In this document: piece by piece, positions 18,150 through 26,284 of the stretch
How the letters are laid out: every line of letters starts with the position of its first letter
Numbering within the stretch: the stretch's first letter is position 1
Assembly: GCF_014647915.1 (NCBI RefSeq)
Contig: NZ_BMQC01000004.1
Span: forward strand, 186,001 to 250,000
Source: Pilimelia terevasa
Lineage (GTDB): Bacteria > Actinomycetota > Actinomycetes > Mycobacteriales > Micromonosporaceae
Direction of reading: 5' to 3'
Length of the DNA: 64,000 nt
Position numbers and translations under genes: made by a program
The notes under the pieces: model-generated
Database searches by the model: none
Told to the model about the DNA's origin: nothing
What the model saw: the letters and a program-made list of their open reading frames with translations, nothing else

Positions 18150-18656
18150 CTACGGGCGCCGGACGACCCACAGGCGGCGGCCCAGGCGCAGGGCGACCGC
18201 CCGGCCGGCGCGCCCGTACCCGCACGCTCCCCGCAGTCGGCGCCCGACCCGGCGCCACGTCCCCGCGAGGGGGTGCCCGGCGCGGTCGGGGGGTGCGGGC
18301 GGCCGGCGGCCGGGCCGCCCGAGCCGGGCGCCGGCCGCGGCCAGCTCGACCGCGGCGGCCGGACCGAGTGCCCCGGCGGCGAGCCGCTGCCGGGCGAACG
18401 CCCACCCGTCGGCGTACCCGCCGCCCGGTGGCCGCCCCGGGGCCCAGGCGGCGAACAGCTCCCGCCACCGCGGGCCGCAGTCGCGGGCCAGCTCCGGCCA
18501 CACCCCGGCGACGACGTCGGCGCGCTTGGCCAGCAGCGCCGCCCGCGCCGCGGCGAACCGGGCGGCGTCGAAGCCGGCCGGCGCCGGCCCGGTACCGGTG
18601 AGCCCGGCGACCAGGGCGGCCTGCCGGGCGCCGAGCCCCGGCGCGGTACCGCTCAC
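18150..18656 (-). CDS. Small partner protein coupled to the MNIO enzyme
   Basis: A 168-residue protein. The N-terminal 100 residues are Ala-rich and helical, with a WPELARDCGPRWRELFAAWA motif (about 55-75) that resembles helical partner proteins found next to DUF692 enzymes; I recall an actinobacterial SCO6045-like family but could not compare it. The C-terminal third is Arg/Pro-rich and probably disordered. GTG 18656 shares a GTGA overlap with the stop of the MNIO gene, so translation is coupled. By analogy with MbnC and similar proteins, it could present the precursor tail to the MNIO enzyme; this is inference. Confidence 0.75.
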   Translation of the reverse strand: MSGTAPGLGARQAALVAGLTGTGPAPAGFDAARFAAARAALLAKRADVVAGVWPELARDCGPRWRELFAAWAPGRPPGGGYADGWAFARQRLAAGALGPAAAVELAAAGARLGRPGRRPPAPPDRAGHPLAGTWRRVGRRLRGACGYGRAGRAVALRLGRRLWVVRRP

Positions 18657-19474
18657 GTGACGGCCGGGTGTCCGCTGGCGGCGGCGATCGCGTCCAGCTC
18701 CGCCCGCAGGAGCGCCGCGGGCGGGTACCGGCCGTCGCGTTCGAGGAGGACCGTCGGCGGTTGCCGCCGCGCGGTCAGGGCGCGCAGCAGGTCCAGGACG
18801 TCGGCGGGGACGGCGTCGGTGTGCGTGTCGTGGTAGATGCCGCCGTGGCTGGACCCGCCCGCGACGTGCACGTACGCGACCCGCTCCGGCGGCAGCGCCG
18901 CGAGCAGCGCCAGCGGGTCGGTGCCGCGGTTGCGGCAGTTGGCGTAGACGTTGGCGACGTCCAGCAGCAGCAGCGCGCCCGTCGCGTCGAGGACCTCGGT
19001 GAGGAACGCCGCCTCGTCCAGTTCGTCCTCGGGCCAGTCCAGGAAGGCGGCGACGGGCTCCAGCGCCAGCGGTACGTCCAGCTCGGCCTGGAGCCGCGCG
19101 GTGTTCGCGGCCATGGCGGCCACCGCCTCGCGGGTGCGCGGCAGCGGCAGCAGGTGCCCGGCCTCGACCCCGCCCGCGCGGACGAAGGCGATGTGCTCGC
19201 TGACGTACGGCGCCCCCAGCGCCGCGGCGACCGCCGCCAGCCGGTCCACCCGGCGCGGGTCCACCGGCGCGGCGCCGCCCAGCGACAGCGCCACGCCGTG
19301 CGGCACGACGGCGACGCCGCGCTCCCGCAGCGCGCTCAGCGCGTCCGGGACGGCGCCGGGGTCGACGGACTCGGCCACGACCTCGACCATGCGCAGGCCC
19401 GGCAGCGCGGCCACGAACCCCGCGATCTCCGGCCGCCAGCCGATGCCGACGCCGTACCCCGGCACCGCCGTCAC
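18653..19474 (-). CDS. DUF692/MNIO multinuclear non-heme iron oxidase (MbnB/TglH-like)
   Basis: A 273-residue TIM-barrel protein. Family landmarks appear in order: GYGVGIGWRPEI (6-17), HGVALSLGG with the ligand His, SEHIAFV, LALEPVAAF with the conserved Glu, LLLLDVANVYANCRNRGTDP, YVHVAGGSSHGGIYHDTHTD with clustered His/Asp, and VLLERDGRYPP. MNIO enzymes use two or three irons to oxidise Cys residues in ribosomal peptides (oxazolone/thioamide, excision, heterocycles). The usual ENPSS-like motif reads LEPVAAF, marking a divergent clade. GTG 19474 overlaps the stop of the Cys-tailed membrane protein gene, which is the likely substrate. Confidence 0.92.
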   Translation of the reverse strand: MTAVPGYGVGIGWRPEIAGFVAALPGLRMVEVVAESVDPGAVPDALSALRERGVAVVPHGVALSLGGAAPVDPRRVDRLAAVAAALGAPYVSEHIAFVRAGGVEAGHLLPLPRTREAVAAMAANTARLQAELDVPLALEPVAAFLDWPEDELDEAAFLTEVLDATGALLLLDVANVYANCRNRGTDPLALLAALPPERVAYVHVAGGSSHGGIYHDTHTDAVPADVLDLLRALTARRQPPTVLLERDGRYPPAALLRAELDAIAAASGHPAVT

Positions 19475-20445
19475 GACCCGCCTCCACCGCCGCAGCCGCC
19501 CCCGCCGCCGCAGCCGCTCCCGCCCCCGGAGTCGCCGCCACCCCCGCAGCCGCCGCCGGAGTCCCCACCGCCGCCGGAGTCCCCGCCGATGTCGCTGCCG
19601 GTGCCGCAGCCGGTGACGCCGCCCGCGCCGTAGTACGTCGTGTCGCCGGAGCGCCGCGTCGCGCTCGCGGCGAACGTCGGGTCGATCTCGCGCATACTGC
19701 CCAGGCCGAACAGGCCCACCGCGGTACCGGCGGCGACCCCGCCGTAGGTGGCGAACGCCGGCCGGTGCGCGGGCCGCAGGTGGTCGCTGTCGCGCCGCGC
19801 CCGCTTCAGCAGGTCCAGCCCGGCCGGGGTGACCCGCGGCGTCGTCACCAGCAGCACCAGCCCCAGCAGGCCGGCGGCCGCGCCGATGAGCACGGGACCG
19901 ACGGTGAACACCCCCAGGATCGCGGACTCGACGCTGCCCACCAGGCCGGCGACCCCCGCCAGCAGGAGCAGCAGCGGGCCGATCCGCAGCCGGGTCCGGG
20001 TGGCGCCGTCGAGCAGCAGGCCCTGCCGGACGACCTCGGCGCGCAGCCGGGTCAGGGCGTCGACGACCGCGGGCTGCGCGCCGAGGGCGGACATCGGCGT
20101 ACCGTCAGCGAGCGCCGCGTGCACGGCGCGCTCGACCGCGGACAGGCCGGCCGCCGCCGGTGCCCCGACCGGCACCCGGCCGTCGGGTCCGGCCGCTCCC
20201 ACGAGGCCGTCCACCCGCAGCCGGGCCAGGCCCGCGGCGACCACCCGCTGCGGCCCGCCGCTGAGCAGCGCGAGCGTCGGGGCGCCCGGCAGCGCCGCCG
20301 GGGTGTCCACGCGGTGCAGGGTCCGGTGCCGGTGGACGAGCGTGACCACCGCGAGCGCCCCCACGACGACCAGCAGCGACAGCGTCCCCGCACCGCCGAG
20401 CAGGTCCACGGCGGCCGCCCCGCTGCTGACCGGTGAATCCGACAT
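19471..20445 (-). CDS. TIGR04222-type membrane protein with Gly/Cys-rich C-terminal tail (possible MNIO substrate)
   Basis: A 324-residue protein. It has an N-terminal membrane segment (about 21-40), a soluble helical domain, two adjacent hydrophobic segments (about 155-205), and VTTPRVTPAGLDLLKRAR, typical of the TIGR04222 family as I recall it. Residues 278-324 form a low-complexity tail of Gly, Ser, Asp and Cys, with DSGGG units and cysteines at C280, C300, C312 and C318; no other cysteines are present. The gene heads the operon, and its stop overlaps the start of an MNIO enzyme. A GAGGGGGT Shine-Dalgarno precedes ATG 20445. The tail may be a membrane-tethered modified peptide. Confidence 0.9.
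   Translation of the reverse strand: MSDSPVSSGAAAVDLLGGAGTLSLLVVVGALAVVTLVHRHRTLHRVDTPAALPGAPTLALLSGGPQRVVAAGLARLRVDGLVGAAGPDGRVPVGAPAAAGLSAVERAVHAALADGTPMSALGAQPAVVDALTRLRAEVVRQGLLLDGATRTRLRIGPLLLLLAGVAGLVGSVESAILGVFTVGPVLIGAAAGLLGLVLLVTTPRVTPAGLDLLKRARRDSDHLRPAHRPAFATYGGVAAGTAVGLFGLGSMREIDPTFAASATRRSGDTTYYGAGGVTGCGTGSDIGGDSGGGGDSGGGCGGGGDSGGGSGCGGGGGCGGGGGS
19474..19617 (-). repeat. Low-complexity Gly/Cys/Ser-Asp coding repeat
   Basis: The DNA coding the tail of the TIGR04222-type protein is a degenerate array of GGN/TGC/GACTCC codons, with a repeated CCGCCGCCGGAGTCCCC unit on the plus strand. It can slip during replication, so tail length and Cys count may vary between strains. Confidence 0.75.
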
Positions 20446-20500
20446 GTCAACCCCCTCTGTCGTGCCCTCGGCTCAGTGTGACCGAAACGGGCAACCGGGG

Positions 20501-21085
20501 TCACTCGGTGGGACGGCGGACGGCCTCCTCGATCAGGTCCAGTACCCGCCCGAGGTCCCCGGCGGGCCGCCCCACGGCCAACTGCCGGACCAGCCCGTCG
20601 TAGGCCAGCTCCAGGAACTGGGTGAGGACGGCCAGCGGGACGTCCTCCCGGAGTACGCCGGCCTCCCGCTGCCGGGTGAGCCGCTCCCGGGTCGCCGCGC
20701 CGACGGCCCCCGCGCGCTGCGCCCAGCGGGCGGCGAAGTCGGGGTCGGTGCGCAGCCGGCGGGACACCTCCAACTGGGTGCCGAGCCAGCCGGCGGTCTC
20801 CGAACCGGGCTCGCCCGCCCGGTCGAGCAGGTCCCGCATCACCTGGACCAGGCCGTTGGCCGCGACCGTCGTCACCATCGCGGCGGCGTCGTCCTCGGCG
20901 ACGGCCAGGAACAGCGAGTCCTTGTCCCGGAAGTGGTGGAAGATCGCTCCGCGGGACAGGCCGGTGGCCTCCTCCAGCCGCCGCACCGTGGCGCCCTCGT
21001 ACCCGTACCGGGCGAAACAGACGCGCGCCGCGCGCAGGATGTCGCGGCGGCGGGCGTCGAGCTGGTCCGGGCTTATCTTCGGCAC
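20501..21085 (-). CDS. acnR: TetR-family repressor resembling AcnR (aconitase repressor)
   Basis: A 194-residue TetR regulator. The N-terminal HTH contains CFARYGYEGATVRRLEEATG and SRGAIFHHFRDKDSLFLAVA, nearly the same wording as corynebacterial AcnR, and the C-terminal domain shares NGLVQVMRDLL and LRTDPDFAARW. In corynebacteria AcnR represses acn and binds citrate/Mg. Here acnA lies 2.3 kb away, separated by four genes, so the regulatory link is retained in neighbourhood but not in an operon. GTG 21085 is divergent from the HAD gene. I found no clear AcnR-type operator upstream of acnA. Confidence 0.82.
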   Translation of the reverse strand: MPKISPDQLDARRRDILRAARVCFARYGYEGATVRRLEEATGLSRGAIFHHFRDKDSLFLAVAEDDAAAMVTTVAANGLVQVMRDLLDRAGEPGSETAGWLGTQLEVSRRLRTDPDFAARWAQRAGAVGAATRERLTRQREAGVLREDVPLAVLTQFLELAYDGLVRQLAVGRPAGDLGRVLDLIEEAVRRPTE

Positions 21086-21249
21086 ACCGGTGATGGTCTC
21101 AGTTGTCCGTACCTGCGTGCAATCGGCGGGTCCCGCGACCGCCGCCCGGCAGGAGGCCGCCGGCCGGGCGGGCGGAGCGCGGCCGCGGGCGGCCAGAGCC
21201 GGCCGCCGACGCTTCCCGCGGGCCCCGCCGCCGCCCTACCGTGCCTGGT

Positions 21250-21954
21250 GTGGCCCTCCTCCTCTTCTCCCTGGACAACACCGTCCTCGACCGGACGGCA
21301 GCCCTGCGCGCCTGGGGCGGCTGGTTCCTGGACGACATCGGGGCGCCCGTCGCCGACCTCGACTGGCTGCTCAACATCGACGCCGACGGGCTGACGCCGC
21401 GCTGGGACGTCGCCTACGCGCTGAGCGACCGGTACCAGCTCGACACGTCCCCGTACGCGCTGGCCGAGGAGGTGCACGAGGGGGTGCTGCGGGAGCTGCG
21501 GCTGGAGCCGCTCGTGGCCACCGCCCTGCGGATCGCCCGCGACGCGGGCCACACGCCGGTGGTGGTCACCGACGGCACCGTCCGCGAGGTCGAGGACCGG
21601 ATCCGCTGGACCGGGCTGGACGCCCTGCTGACCGACTGGGTCATCGCCGGGGACGTCGGCGTCAGCAAGCCCAACCCGCGGATCTTCACCACCGCCGCCC
21701 GGCGGCTGGGCATGAGCCTCGACGACGCCTGGATCATCGGCGACAGCCCCGAGTGCGACATCAGCGCCGCGGTGTCGCTCGGCGTCCGCAGCATCTGGGT
21801 GTCCCGCGGGCGGGAGTGGCCCGAGCCGCTGTACGCCCCGACCCGGACGGCCGACGGCGTCGTGGCCGCCATCGGCAGCATCCTCGGCGCGCAGGACCCG
21901 ACCCGCCGGTCCGAGTTCGCCGCCGCGGCCCCGTCGCCGGCCTCCTGGCGCTGA
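21250..21954 (+). CDS. HAD-like hydrolase with motif I nucleophile replaced by Ser
   Basis: A 234-residue HAD-superfamily protein with cap domain. Motif II is VVTDGT, motif III is VSKPNPRIF with the conserved Lys, and motif IV is IIGDSPECD. Motif I reads LLLFSLDNTVLD: the first, nucleophilic Asp of DxDxT is Ser (codon TCC), while the second Asp (D9) is intact. Without the nucleophile the usual phosphatase chemistry would be lost unless rescued. The start is uncertain: GTG 21250 is chosen because the fold begins there, and GTG 21241 is an alternative. It is divergent from the AcnR-like gene. Confidence 0.85.
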   Translation: MALLLFSLDNTVLDRTAALRAWGGWFLDDIGAPVADLDWLLNIDADGLTPRWDVAYALSDRYQLDTSPYALAEEVHEGVLRELRLEPLVATALRIARDAGHTPVVVTDGTVREVEDRIRWTGLDALLTDWVIAGDVGVSKPNPRIFTTAARRLGMSLDDAWIIGDSPECDISAAVSLGVRSIWVSRGREWPEPLYAPTRTADGVVAAIGSILGAQDPTRRSEFAAAAPSPASWR

Positions 21955-21964
21955 CACCAGCCTC

Positions 21965-21992
21965 GCCCGGCGGCGCGGCCGCGCCGCCGGGC
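21965..21992 (+). terminator. 28-base perfect palindrome after the HAD gene
   Basis: A self-complementary GC-only sequence with two 14-bp arms and no loop bases, 11 bases after the HAD stop. It can fold into a hairpin with a small loop and most likely ends the transcript. Confidence 0.7.
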
Positions 21993-22133
21993 GGAGAAGC
22001 CGGCCGCCGCGCGGCCGGTGCGGCCGGTGCGAGAAAGATCACCCGTAACCCCGCATCGCCCCTGCGTGCGGGGCTGATGTCCGATGCGGATGTTCCCGTC
22101 CCGGACACGGGTAGCTCACTTCCACCTTCTCAA

Positions 22134-22149
22134 GCGATCAATTGATCGC
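22134..22149. promoter_or_regulatory. 16-bp perfect palindrome upstream of NlpC/P60 gene
   Basis: GCGATCAATTGATCGC is a perfect palindrome with an AT-rich centre, 123 bases before the start codon and directly followed by the TAGCTT hexamer. The placement over a likely promoter suggests an operator for a dimeric regulator. Confidence 0.45.
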
Positions 22150-22272
22150 CTAGCTTCCTCTCCCGACAGGCCCCGCATCGACCGCGGTGTGCGGCCGTCG
22201 CGGCGCCCGGACGCGTGCCTCCGCTGTGGAGTACCGCCCGCGCCGTCCCGTTCCGACGGTGAGGAGCACGAC

Positions 22273-22728
22273 ATGAGACGACTGGTGTGGACGACGGCGG
22301 CGGCCGTCCTACTCGGAGCCGGCGTGACGCTCGCACCCGTCGCGGCGACCGCCGCGACCCGCCACGGCGCGGCCCTGCTCGCCCTCCGGTACCAGAGTCG
22401 GCCGTACGTGTGGGGGGCCGCCGGACCGGCGGCGTTCGACTGCTCGGGGCTGGTCCTGTTCAGCTACCGGCGGTACGGGCTGAGCCTGCCGCGGACCGCC
22501 GAGGCGATGTACCGCAGCGCGAAGCTGCGCCGGGTCACCCGGGCCCAGCTCCGCCGCGACGACCTGGTGTTCTGGTCCGCCGGCGGCTACGTGTACCACG
22601 TCGCGATCTACCTCGGCGGCGGCCGCGTCGTACACACCGGCGACTACCGCGGCGTGCGGGTGGCCCCGCTGTGGGGGAGCCCGCTGTTCAAGCGCCCCCG
22701 GACGCTGACGGCCGGCGGCACCCGGTGA
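22273..22728 (+). CDS. Secreted NlpC/P60 peptidoglycan endopeptidase
   Basis: A 151-residue minimal NlpC/P60 enzyme. A signal peptide (about 1-28, AAATAA then TRHG) precedes the catalytic domain. The catalytic cysteine is C57 in FDCSGLV, the His is H109 in YVYHVAIYLG, and a third polar residue is H121 in VVHTGDY. It is expected to cut the D-Glu/DAP bond in stem peptides outside the membrane. It lacks SH3 or LysM wall-binding domains. GAGGAG precedes ATG 22273, and the stop overlaps the GTG of a lipoprotein gene, so they are a two-gene unit. Confidence 0.93.
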   Translation: MRRLVWTTAAAVLLGAGVTLAPVAATAATRHGAALLALRYQSRPYVWGAAGPAAFDCSGLVLFSYRRYGLSLPRTAEAMYRSAKLRRVTRAQLRRDDLVFWSAGGYVYHVAIYLGGGRVVHTGDYRGVRVAPLWGSPLFKRPRTLTAGGTR

Positions 22729-23282
22729 TCCGCGGCGTCGCCGCGGCGGCGGTGACCCTGGTGTTCGCGGGCGGCTGCGGCGCCGACACCCCGCCGGACG
22801 CCTACACCCCGGCGAGCGCCTACACCCCGACGAGCGCCACCACCCCGGCAGGCGGCGGCGTGCCCGCGCCCCGGAGCACCGCCGCGACCGCCGTCGATGC
22901 GGACCCGCCCCCCGGCGGTGCCGGGGACGGGTCGGGGGTCGGCGTGCTCGGGCCGTCCGACGGCCGCGCCGGACCGGCAGCGGCCGGGTCCGGGGGACGT
23001 GCGGGGGCCTGTCCGGCGGCGGCGGTGCTGCTCGCCGCGCTGCGCACCGACGCGCCCCTGTACGCGGCCGTCGGCCGGCCCGCCCGGCTGACCGCGGTCA
23101 CCTGCGCCGACGCGTACGCGTTCGCCGATGTCACGCGCGACACCTTCGCCGTGTTCCACGCCGCGGACGCCACCTGGCGCCCCCTGAACGCGGGCACCGC
23201 CCGCGTCTGCGCCGACGTCGTCCCGCACCGGACCCGCACCCACGAACCCCGGTGCACCCGCCTGACCCGGTGCACCCGATGA
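22725..23282 (+). CDS. Putative lipoprotein coupled to NlpC/P60 gene
   Basis: A 185-residue protein translated from GTG 22725 in a GTGA overlap with the NlpC/P60 stop. The N-terminus MIRGVAAAAVTLVFAGGC fits a lipoprotein signal with cysteine at residue 18. Next comes a Thr/Pro linker with YTPASAYTPTSATTP repeats (24-40) and a Gly/Pro region, then a compact C-terminal domain (about 85-185) with four to six cysteines (ACPAAAV, VTCADAYAFADVTRD, RVCADVV, RCTRLTRCTR). I do not recognise the domain. It could be a surface partner of the hydrolase. The overlap and coding bias support reality. Confidence 0.75.
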   Translation: MIRGVAAAAVTLVFAGGCGADTPPDAYTPASAYTPTSATTPAGGGVPAPRSTAATAVDADPPPGGAGDGSGVGVLGPSDGRAGPAAAGSGGRAGACPAAAVLLAALRTDAPLYAAVGRPARLTAVTCADAYAFADVTRDTFAVFHAADATWRPLNAGTARVCADVVPHRTRTHEPRCTRLTRCTR

Positions 23283-23360
23283 CCCCAGCCGGCTCCGCCC
23301 GCGGTCCGCGTCCCCATGCATGGGAAGGACGGGAACCCACGGGCGGAGCCGGCTGGGTCA
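23280..23360. terminator. Bidirectional terminator between lipoprotein gene and acnA
   Basis: A 15-bp perfect stem plus three outer pairs (one bulged base), formed by 23280-23301 and 23340-23360. The loop holds a second palindrome, CCCATGCATGGG (23313-23324). It lies exactly between two converging genes. Confidence 0.8.
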
Positions 23361-23367
23361 GCGGTAC

Positions 23368-26166
23368 TCAGGCGTCGAGCATCTTGCGCAGGACGTACTG
23401 GAGGATGCCGCCGTGCCGGTAGTAGTCGGCCTCGCCGGGGGTGTCGATGCGGACCACGGCGTCGAAGGAGACGTCCGTGTCCGTGGTCACCCGGACCGTG
23501 CGCGGGGTGTCGCCGTCGTTGAGGGCCGTGACGCCCGTGACCGAGAAGGTCTCCGCGCCGGTCAGGCCCAGTGACTCCGCGGTCTCGCCGGCGGGGTACT
23601 GCAGCGGCAGCACGCCCATCCCGATCAGGTTGGACCGGTGGATCCGCTCGTAGGACTCGGCGACGACGACCCGCACCCCGAGCAGCTTGGTGCCCTTGGC
23701 GGCCCAGTCCCGCGACGAGCCCGAGCCGTACTCCTTGCCGGCGAGGATCACCAGCGGGACCCCGTCGGCCTGGTACGCCATCGACGCGTCGTAGATCGTG
23801 GTCTGCTCGCCGGTCCGGTGGTCGACCGTGAAGCCGCCCTCGACGCCCGGCACGAGCTGGTTGCGCAGCCGGATGTTGGCGAACGTGCCGCGGATCATGA
23901 TCTCGTGGTTGCCGCGGCGGGACCCGTACGAGTTGAAATCCCGGCGCTCCACCCCGTGCGCGGCCAGGTACCGGCCGGCCGGCGAGTCCGCCTTGATCGC
24001 CCCGGCGGGGGAGATGTGGTCGGTGGTCACCGAGTCGCCGAGCTTGGCCAGCACCCGGGCGCCGGTGACGTCCGCGACCGGGGCGGGCGTGCGGGCCATG
24101 CCCTCGAAGTACGGGGGCTTGCGCACGTACGTCGACTCCGCGGACCAGGCGAACGTGTTCCCGGTCGGCGTCGGGAGGTTGCGCCACTGCGCGTCGCCCG
24201 CGAAGACGTCGGCGTAGTCGGCGCTGAACATCTCCCGGGCGATCGAGGAGCCGATGACCTCGTCGATCTCCTTGGCCGAGGGCCAGATGTCGCGCAGATA
24301 CACCGGCTGCCCGTCGCTGCCCACGCCCAGCGGCTCGCTGTCCAGGTCGATGTCCATCGTGCCGGCGATCGCGTACGCCACCACCAGCGGCGGCGAGGCC
24401 AGGTAGTTCATCTTCACGTCCGGGTTGATCCGGCCCTCGAAGTTGCGGTTGCCGGACAGGACGGAGACCGCCGTGAGGTCGTGCTCGTTGATCGCGGCGG
24501 AGATCTCGTCCTGGAGCGGGCCGGAGTTGCCGATGCACGTGGTGCAGCCGTAGCCGACGGTGTGGAAGCCCAGCTTCTCCAGGTACGGCATCAGGCCGGA
24601 CCGCTGGTAGTAGCCGGTCACCACCTTCGACCCGGGGGCCAGCGTCGTCTTGACCCACGGCTTGCGGTGCAGCCCCCGCTCCACGGCGTTGCGGGCCAGC
24701 AGCGCCGCGCCGAGCATCACCTGCGGGTTGGAGGTGTTCGTACACGAGGTGATCGCCGCGATGACGACGGCGCCGTGGTCCAGTTCGAACTCCGTGCCCT
24801 CCAGGTCCACCCGGACCGGGCGGCTGGGCCGGCCGTCGGAGCCCGCGGCGGCCGAGACGAGGGCGTGCGGCTTGTCCGCGGGGTCGCCGCCGCCGCTCTC
24901 GCCGGTGGCCGGCGGGTCGCTGGCCGGGAACGACTCGGCGCTGGCCTCGTCGGCGTGCCCCTCGACGCCGTCGCTGGCGCCGACGCCCACGTAGTCGGCG
25001 AGCGCGGTGCGGAAGCAGTCCTTGGCCCGCCGCAGCGGCACCCGGTCCTGCGGGCGCTTCGGGCCGGCCAGCGACGGCTCCACCGTCGACAGGTCCAGCT
25101 CCAGCCGCTCGGAGAACTGCGGGTCGGCGTCCGGGTCGTGCCACAGGCCCTGCGTGCGGGCGTACGCCTCGACGAGCGCGATCTGCGCCTCGGGGCGGCC
25201 GGTCAGGCGCAGGTACCGGGTGGTCTCGGCGTCGATCGGGAACATCGCCGCGGTCGAGCCGTACTCCGGCGACATGTTGCCGATCGTCGCCCGGTTGGCC
25301 AGCGGCACCGCGCCGACGCCCGGCCCGTAGAACTCGACGATCTTGCCCACGACGCCGTGCTGCCGCAGCATCTCGGTGATCATCAGGACCAGGTCCGTGG
25401 CGGTGGCGCCCGCGGGCAGCTCCCCGTGCAGCTTGAAGCCGACCACGCGCGGGATCAGCATGGAGACCGGCTGGCCCAGCATCGCCGCCTCGGCCTCGAT
25501 GCCGCCCACACCCCAGCCGAGCACGCCGAGGCCGTTGACCATCGTGGTGTGCGAGTCGGTGCCGACGACCGTGTCGGGGTACGCCTGGCCGTTGCGCTCC
25601 ATGACGGTGCGGGCCAGGTACTCGATGTTGACCTGGTGCACGATGCCGGTGCCCGGCGGGACGACCTTGAACTCGTCGAACGCGGTCTGGCCCCAGCGCA
25701 GGAACTGGTAGCGCTCGCGGTTGCGCTGGTACTCCAGGTCGACGTTGCGGGCCAGCGCGTCGCTGCGGCCGAAGACGTCGGCGATGACCGAGTGGTCGAT
25801 GACCAGCTCGGCGGGCGCCAGCGGGTTGACCTTGCTCTCGTCGCCGCCGAGGTCGCGCACGGCCTCGCGCATGGTGGCCAGGTCCACGACGCAGGGCACG
25901 CCGGTGAAGTCCTGCATCAGCACCCGGGCCGGCGTGAACTGGATCTCCACGCTCGGCTCGGCCGCCGGGTCCCAGGCGCCGAGGGCGCGGATGTGGTCGG
26001 CGGTGATGTTCGCGCCGTCCTCGGTGCGGAGCAGGTTCTCCAGCAGGATCTTCAGGCTGTACGGCAGCCGTTCGTGCCCCGGCACGCGGTCGATCCTGAA
26101 GATCTCGTAGCCGGCGTCGCCGACGCTGAGCTGACTCTTGGCACCGAAGGTGTCGAGGCTCGCCAC
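23368..26166 (-). CDS. acnA: Aconitate hydratase A (aconitase)
   Basis: A 932-residue aconitase of the AcnA/IRP1 type, interconverting citrate and isocitrate in the TCA cycle. The [4Fe-4S] ligands are C475 ([10 protein letters not shown]) and C541/C544 ([12 protein letters not shown]). The swivel domain carries [10 protein letters not shown] near the C-terminus. Residues about 395-445 are an insertion with [15 protein letters not shown] followed by a Gly/Asp/Ala linker, absent from E. coli AcnA but seen in actinobacterial relatives. GTG 26166 has a GGAGAGG Shine-Dalgarno. A putative iron-regulator box lies in its leader. Confidence 0.96.
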   Translation of the reverse strand: MASLDTFGAKSQLSVGDAGYEIFRIDRVPGHERLPYSLKILLENLLRTEDGANITADHIRALGAWDPAAEPSVEIQFTPARVLMQDFTGVPCVVDLATMREAVRDLGGDESKVNPLAPAELVIDHSVIADVFGRSDALARNVDLEYQRNRERYQFLRWGQTAFDEFKVVPPGTGIVHQVNIEYLARTVMERNGQAYPDTVVGTDSHTTMVNGLGVLGWGVGGIEAEAAMLGQPVSMLIPRVVGFKLHGELPAGATATDLVLMITEMLRQHGVVGKIVEFYGPGVGAVPLANRATIGNMSPEYGSTAAMFPIDAETTRYLRLTGRPEAQIALVEAYARTQGLWHDPDADPQFSERLELDLSTVEPSLAGPKRPQDRVPLRRAKDCFRTALADYVGVGASDGVEGHADEASAESFPASDPPATGESGGGDPADKPHALVSAAAGSDGRPSRPVRVDLEGTEFELDHGAVVIAAITSCTNTSNPQVMLGAALLARNAVERGLHRKPWVKTTLAPGSKVVTGYYQRSGLMPYLEKLGFHTVGYGCTTCIGNSGPLQDEISAAINEHDLTAVSVLSGNRNFEGRINPDVKMNYLASPPLVVAYAIAGTMDIDLDSEPLGVGSDGQPVYLRDIWPSAKEIDEVIGSSIAREMFSADYADVFAGDAQWRNLPTPTGNTFAWSAESTYVRKPPYFEGMARTPAPVADVTGARVLAKLGDSVTTDHISPAGAIKADSPAGRYLAAHGVERRDFNSYGSRRGNHEIMIRGTFANIRLRNQLVPGVEGGFTVDHRTGEQTTIYDASMAYQADGVPLVILAGKEYGSGSSRDWAAKGTKLLGVRVVVAESYERIHRSNLIGMGVLPLQYPAGETAESLGLTGAETFSVTGVTALNDGDTPRTVRVTTDTDVSFDAVVRIDTPGEADYYRHGGILQYVLRKMLDA

Positions 26167-26243
26167 GTCCCTCTCCCTACGTCTGGGTGACCCGGACCGG
26201 GCCCTGTGTGCAGTCTTGCGCAGGTGGTGGCGACCCGTTTCGA

Positions 26244-26262
26244 TTAGGCCAGCCTTACCCGC
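26244..26262 (-). promoter_or_regulatory. Putative IdeR/DtxR iron box in the acnA leader
   Basis: TTAGGCCAGCCTTACCCGC matches the 19-bp IdeR/DtxR consensus (TTAGGTTAGSCTAACCTAA) at 13 positions, including the TTAGG half-site and the AGCCT core. It lies about 16-34 bases downstream of the predicted acnA transcription start, where a bound repressor would block elongation. Confidence 0.5.
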
Positions 26263-26284
26263 AGCGCGCTGCCGGACACTACAA

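Larger units (their letters stand above)
21955..22272. other. Intergenic leader of the NlpC/P60 gene
   Basis: 318 bases. It contains the HAD terminator palindrome (21965-21992), several overlapping GC-rich inverted repeats at about 22040-22115, a 16-bp palindrome (22134-22149) and a TAGCTT possible -10 (22151-22156). Actinobacterial cell-wall hydrolase genes are often preceded by a cyclic-di-AMP riboswitch. I looked for its conserved blocks and could not align them convincingly. Confidence 0.5.

Noticed and set aside
19474-19617. CRISPR-like or minisatellite array
   Set aside because: The units are irregular, lack spacers and encode the Gly/Cys tail in frame.
21955-22272. Cyclic-di-AMP (ydaO) riboswitch before the NlpC/P60 gene
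   Set aside because: The position is typical, but I could not match the conserved ydaO blocks or pair its stems. A covariance-model search would decide.
23638-26190. 850-codon plus-strand frame opposite acnA
   Set aside because: It is antisense to an aconitase with all cluster ligands, and the translation is a string of Arg/Val/Gly repeats.
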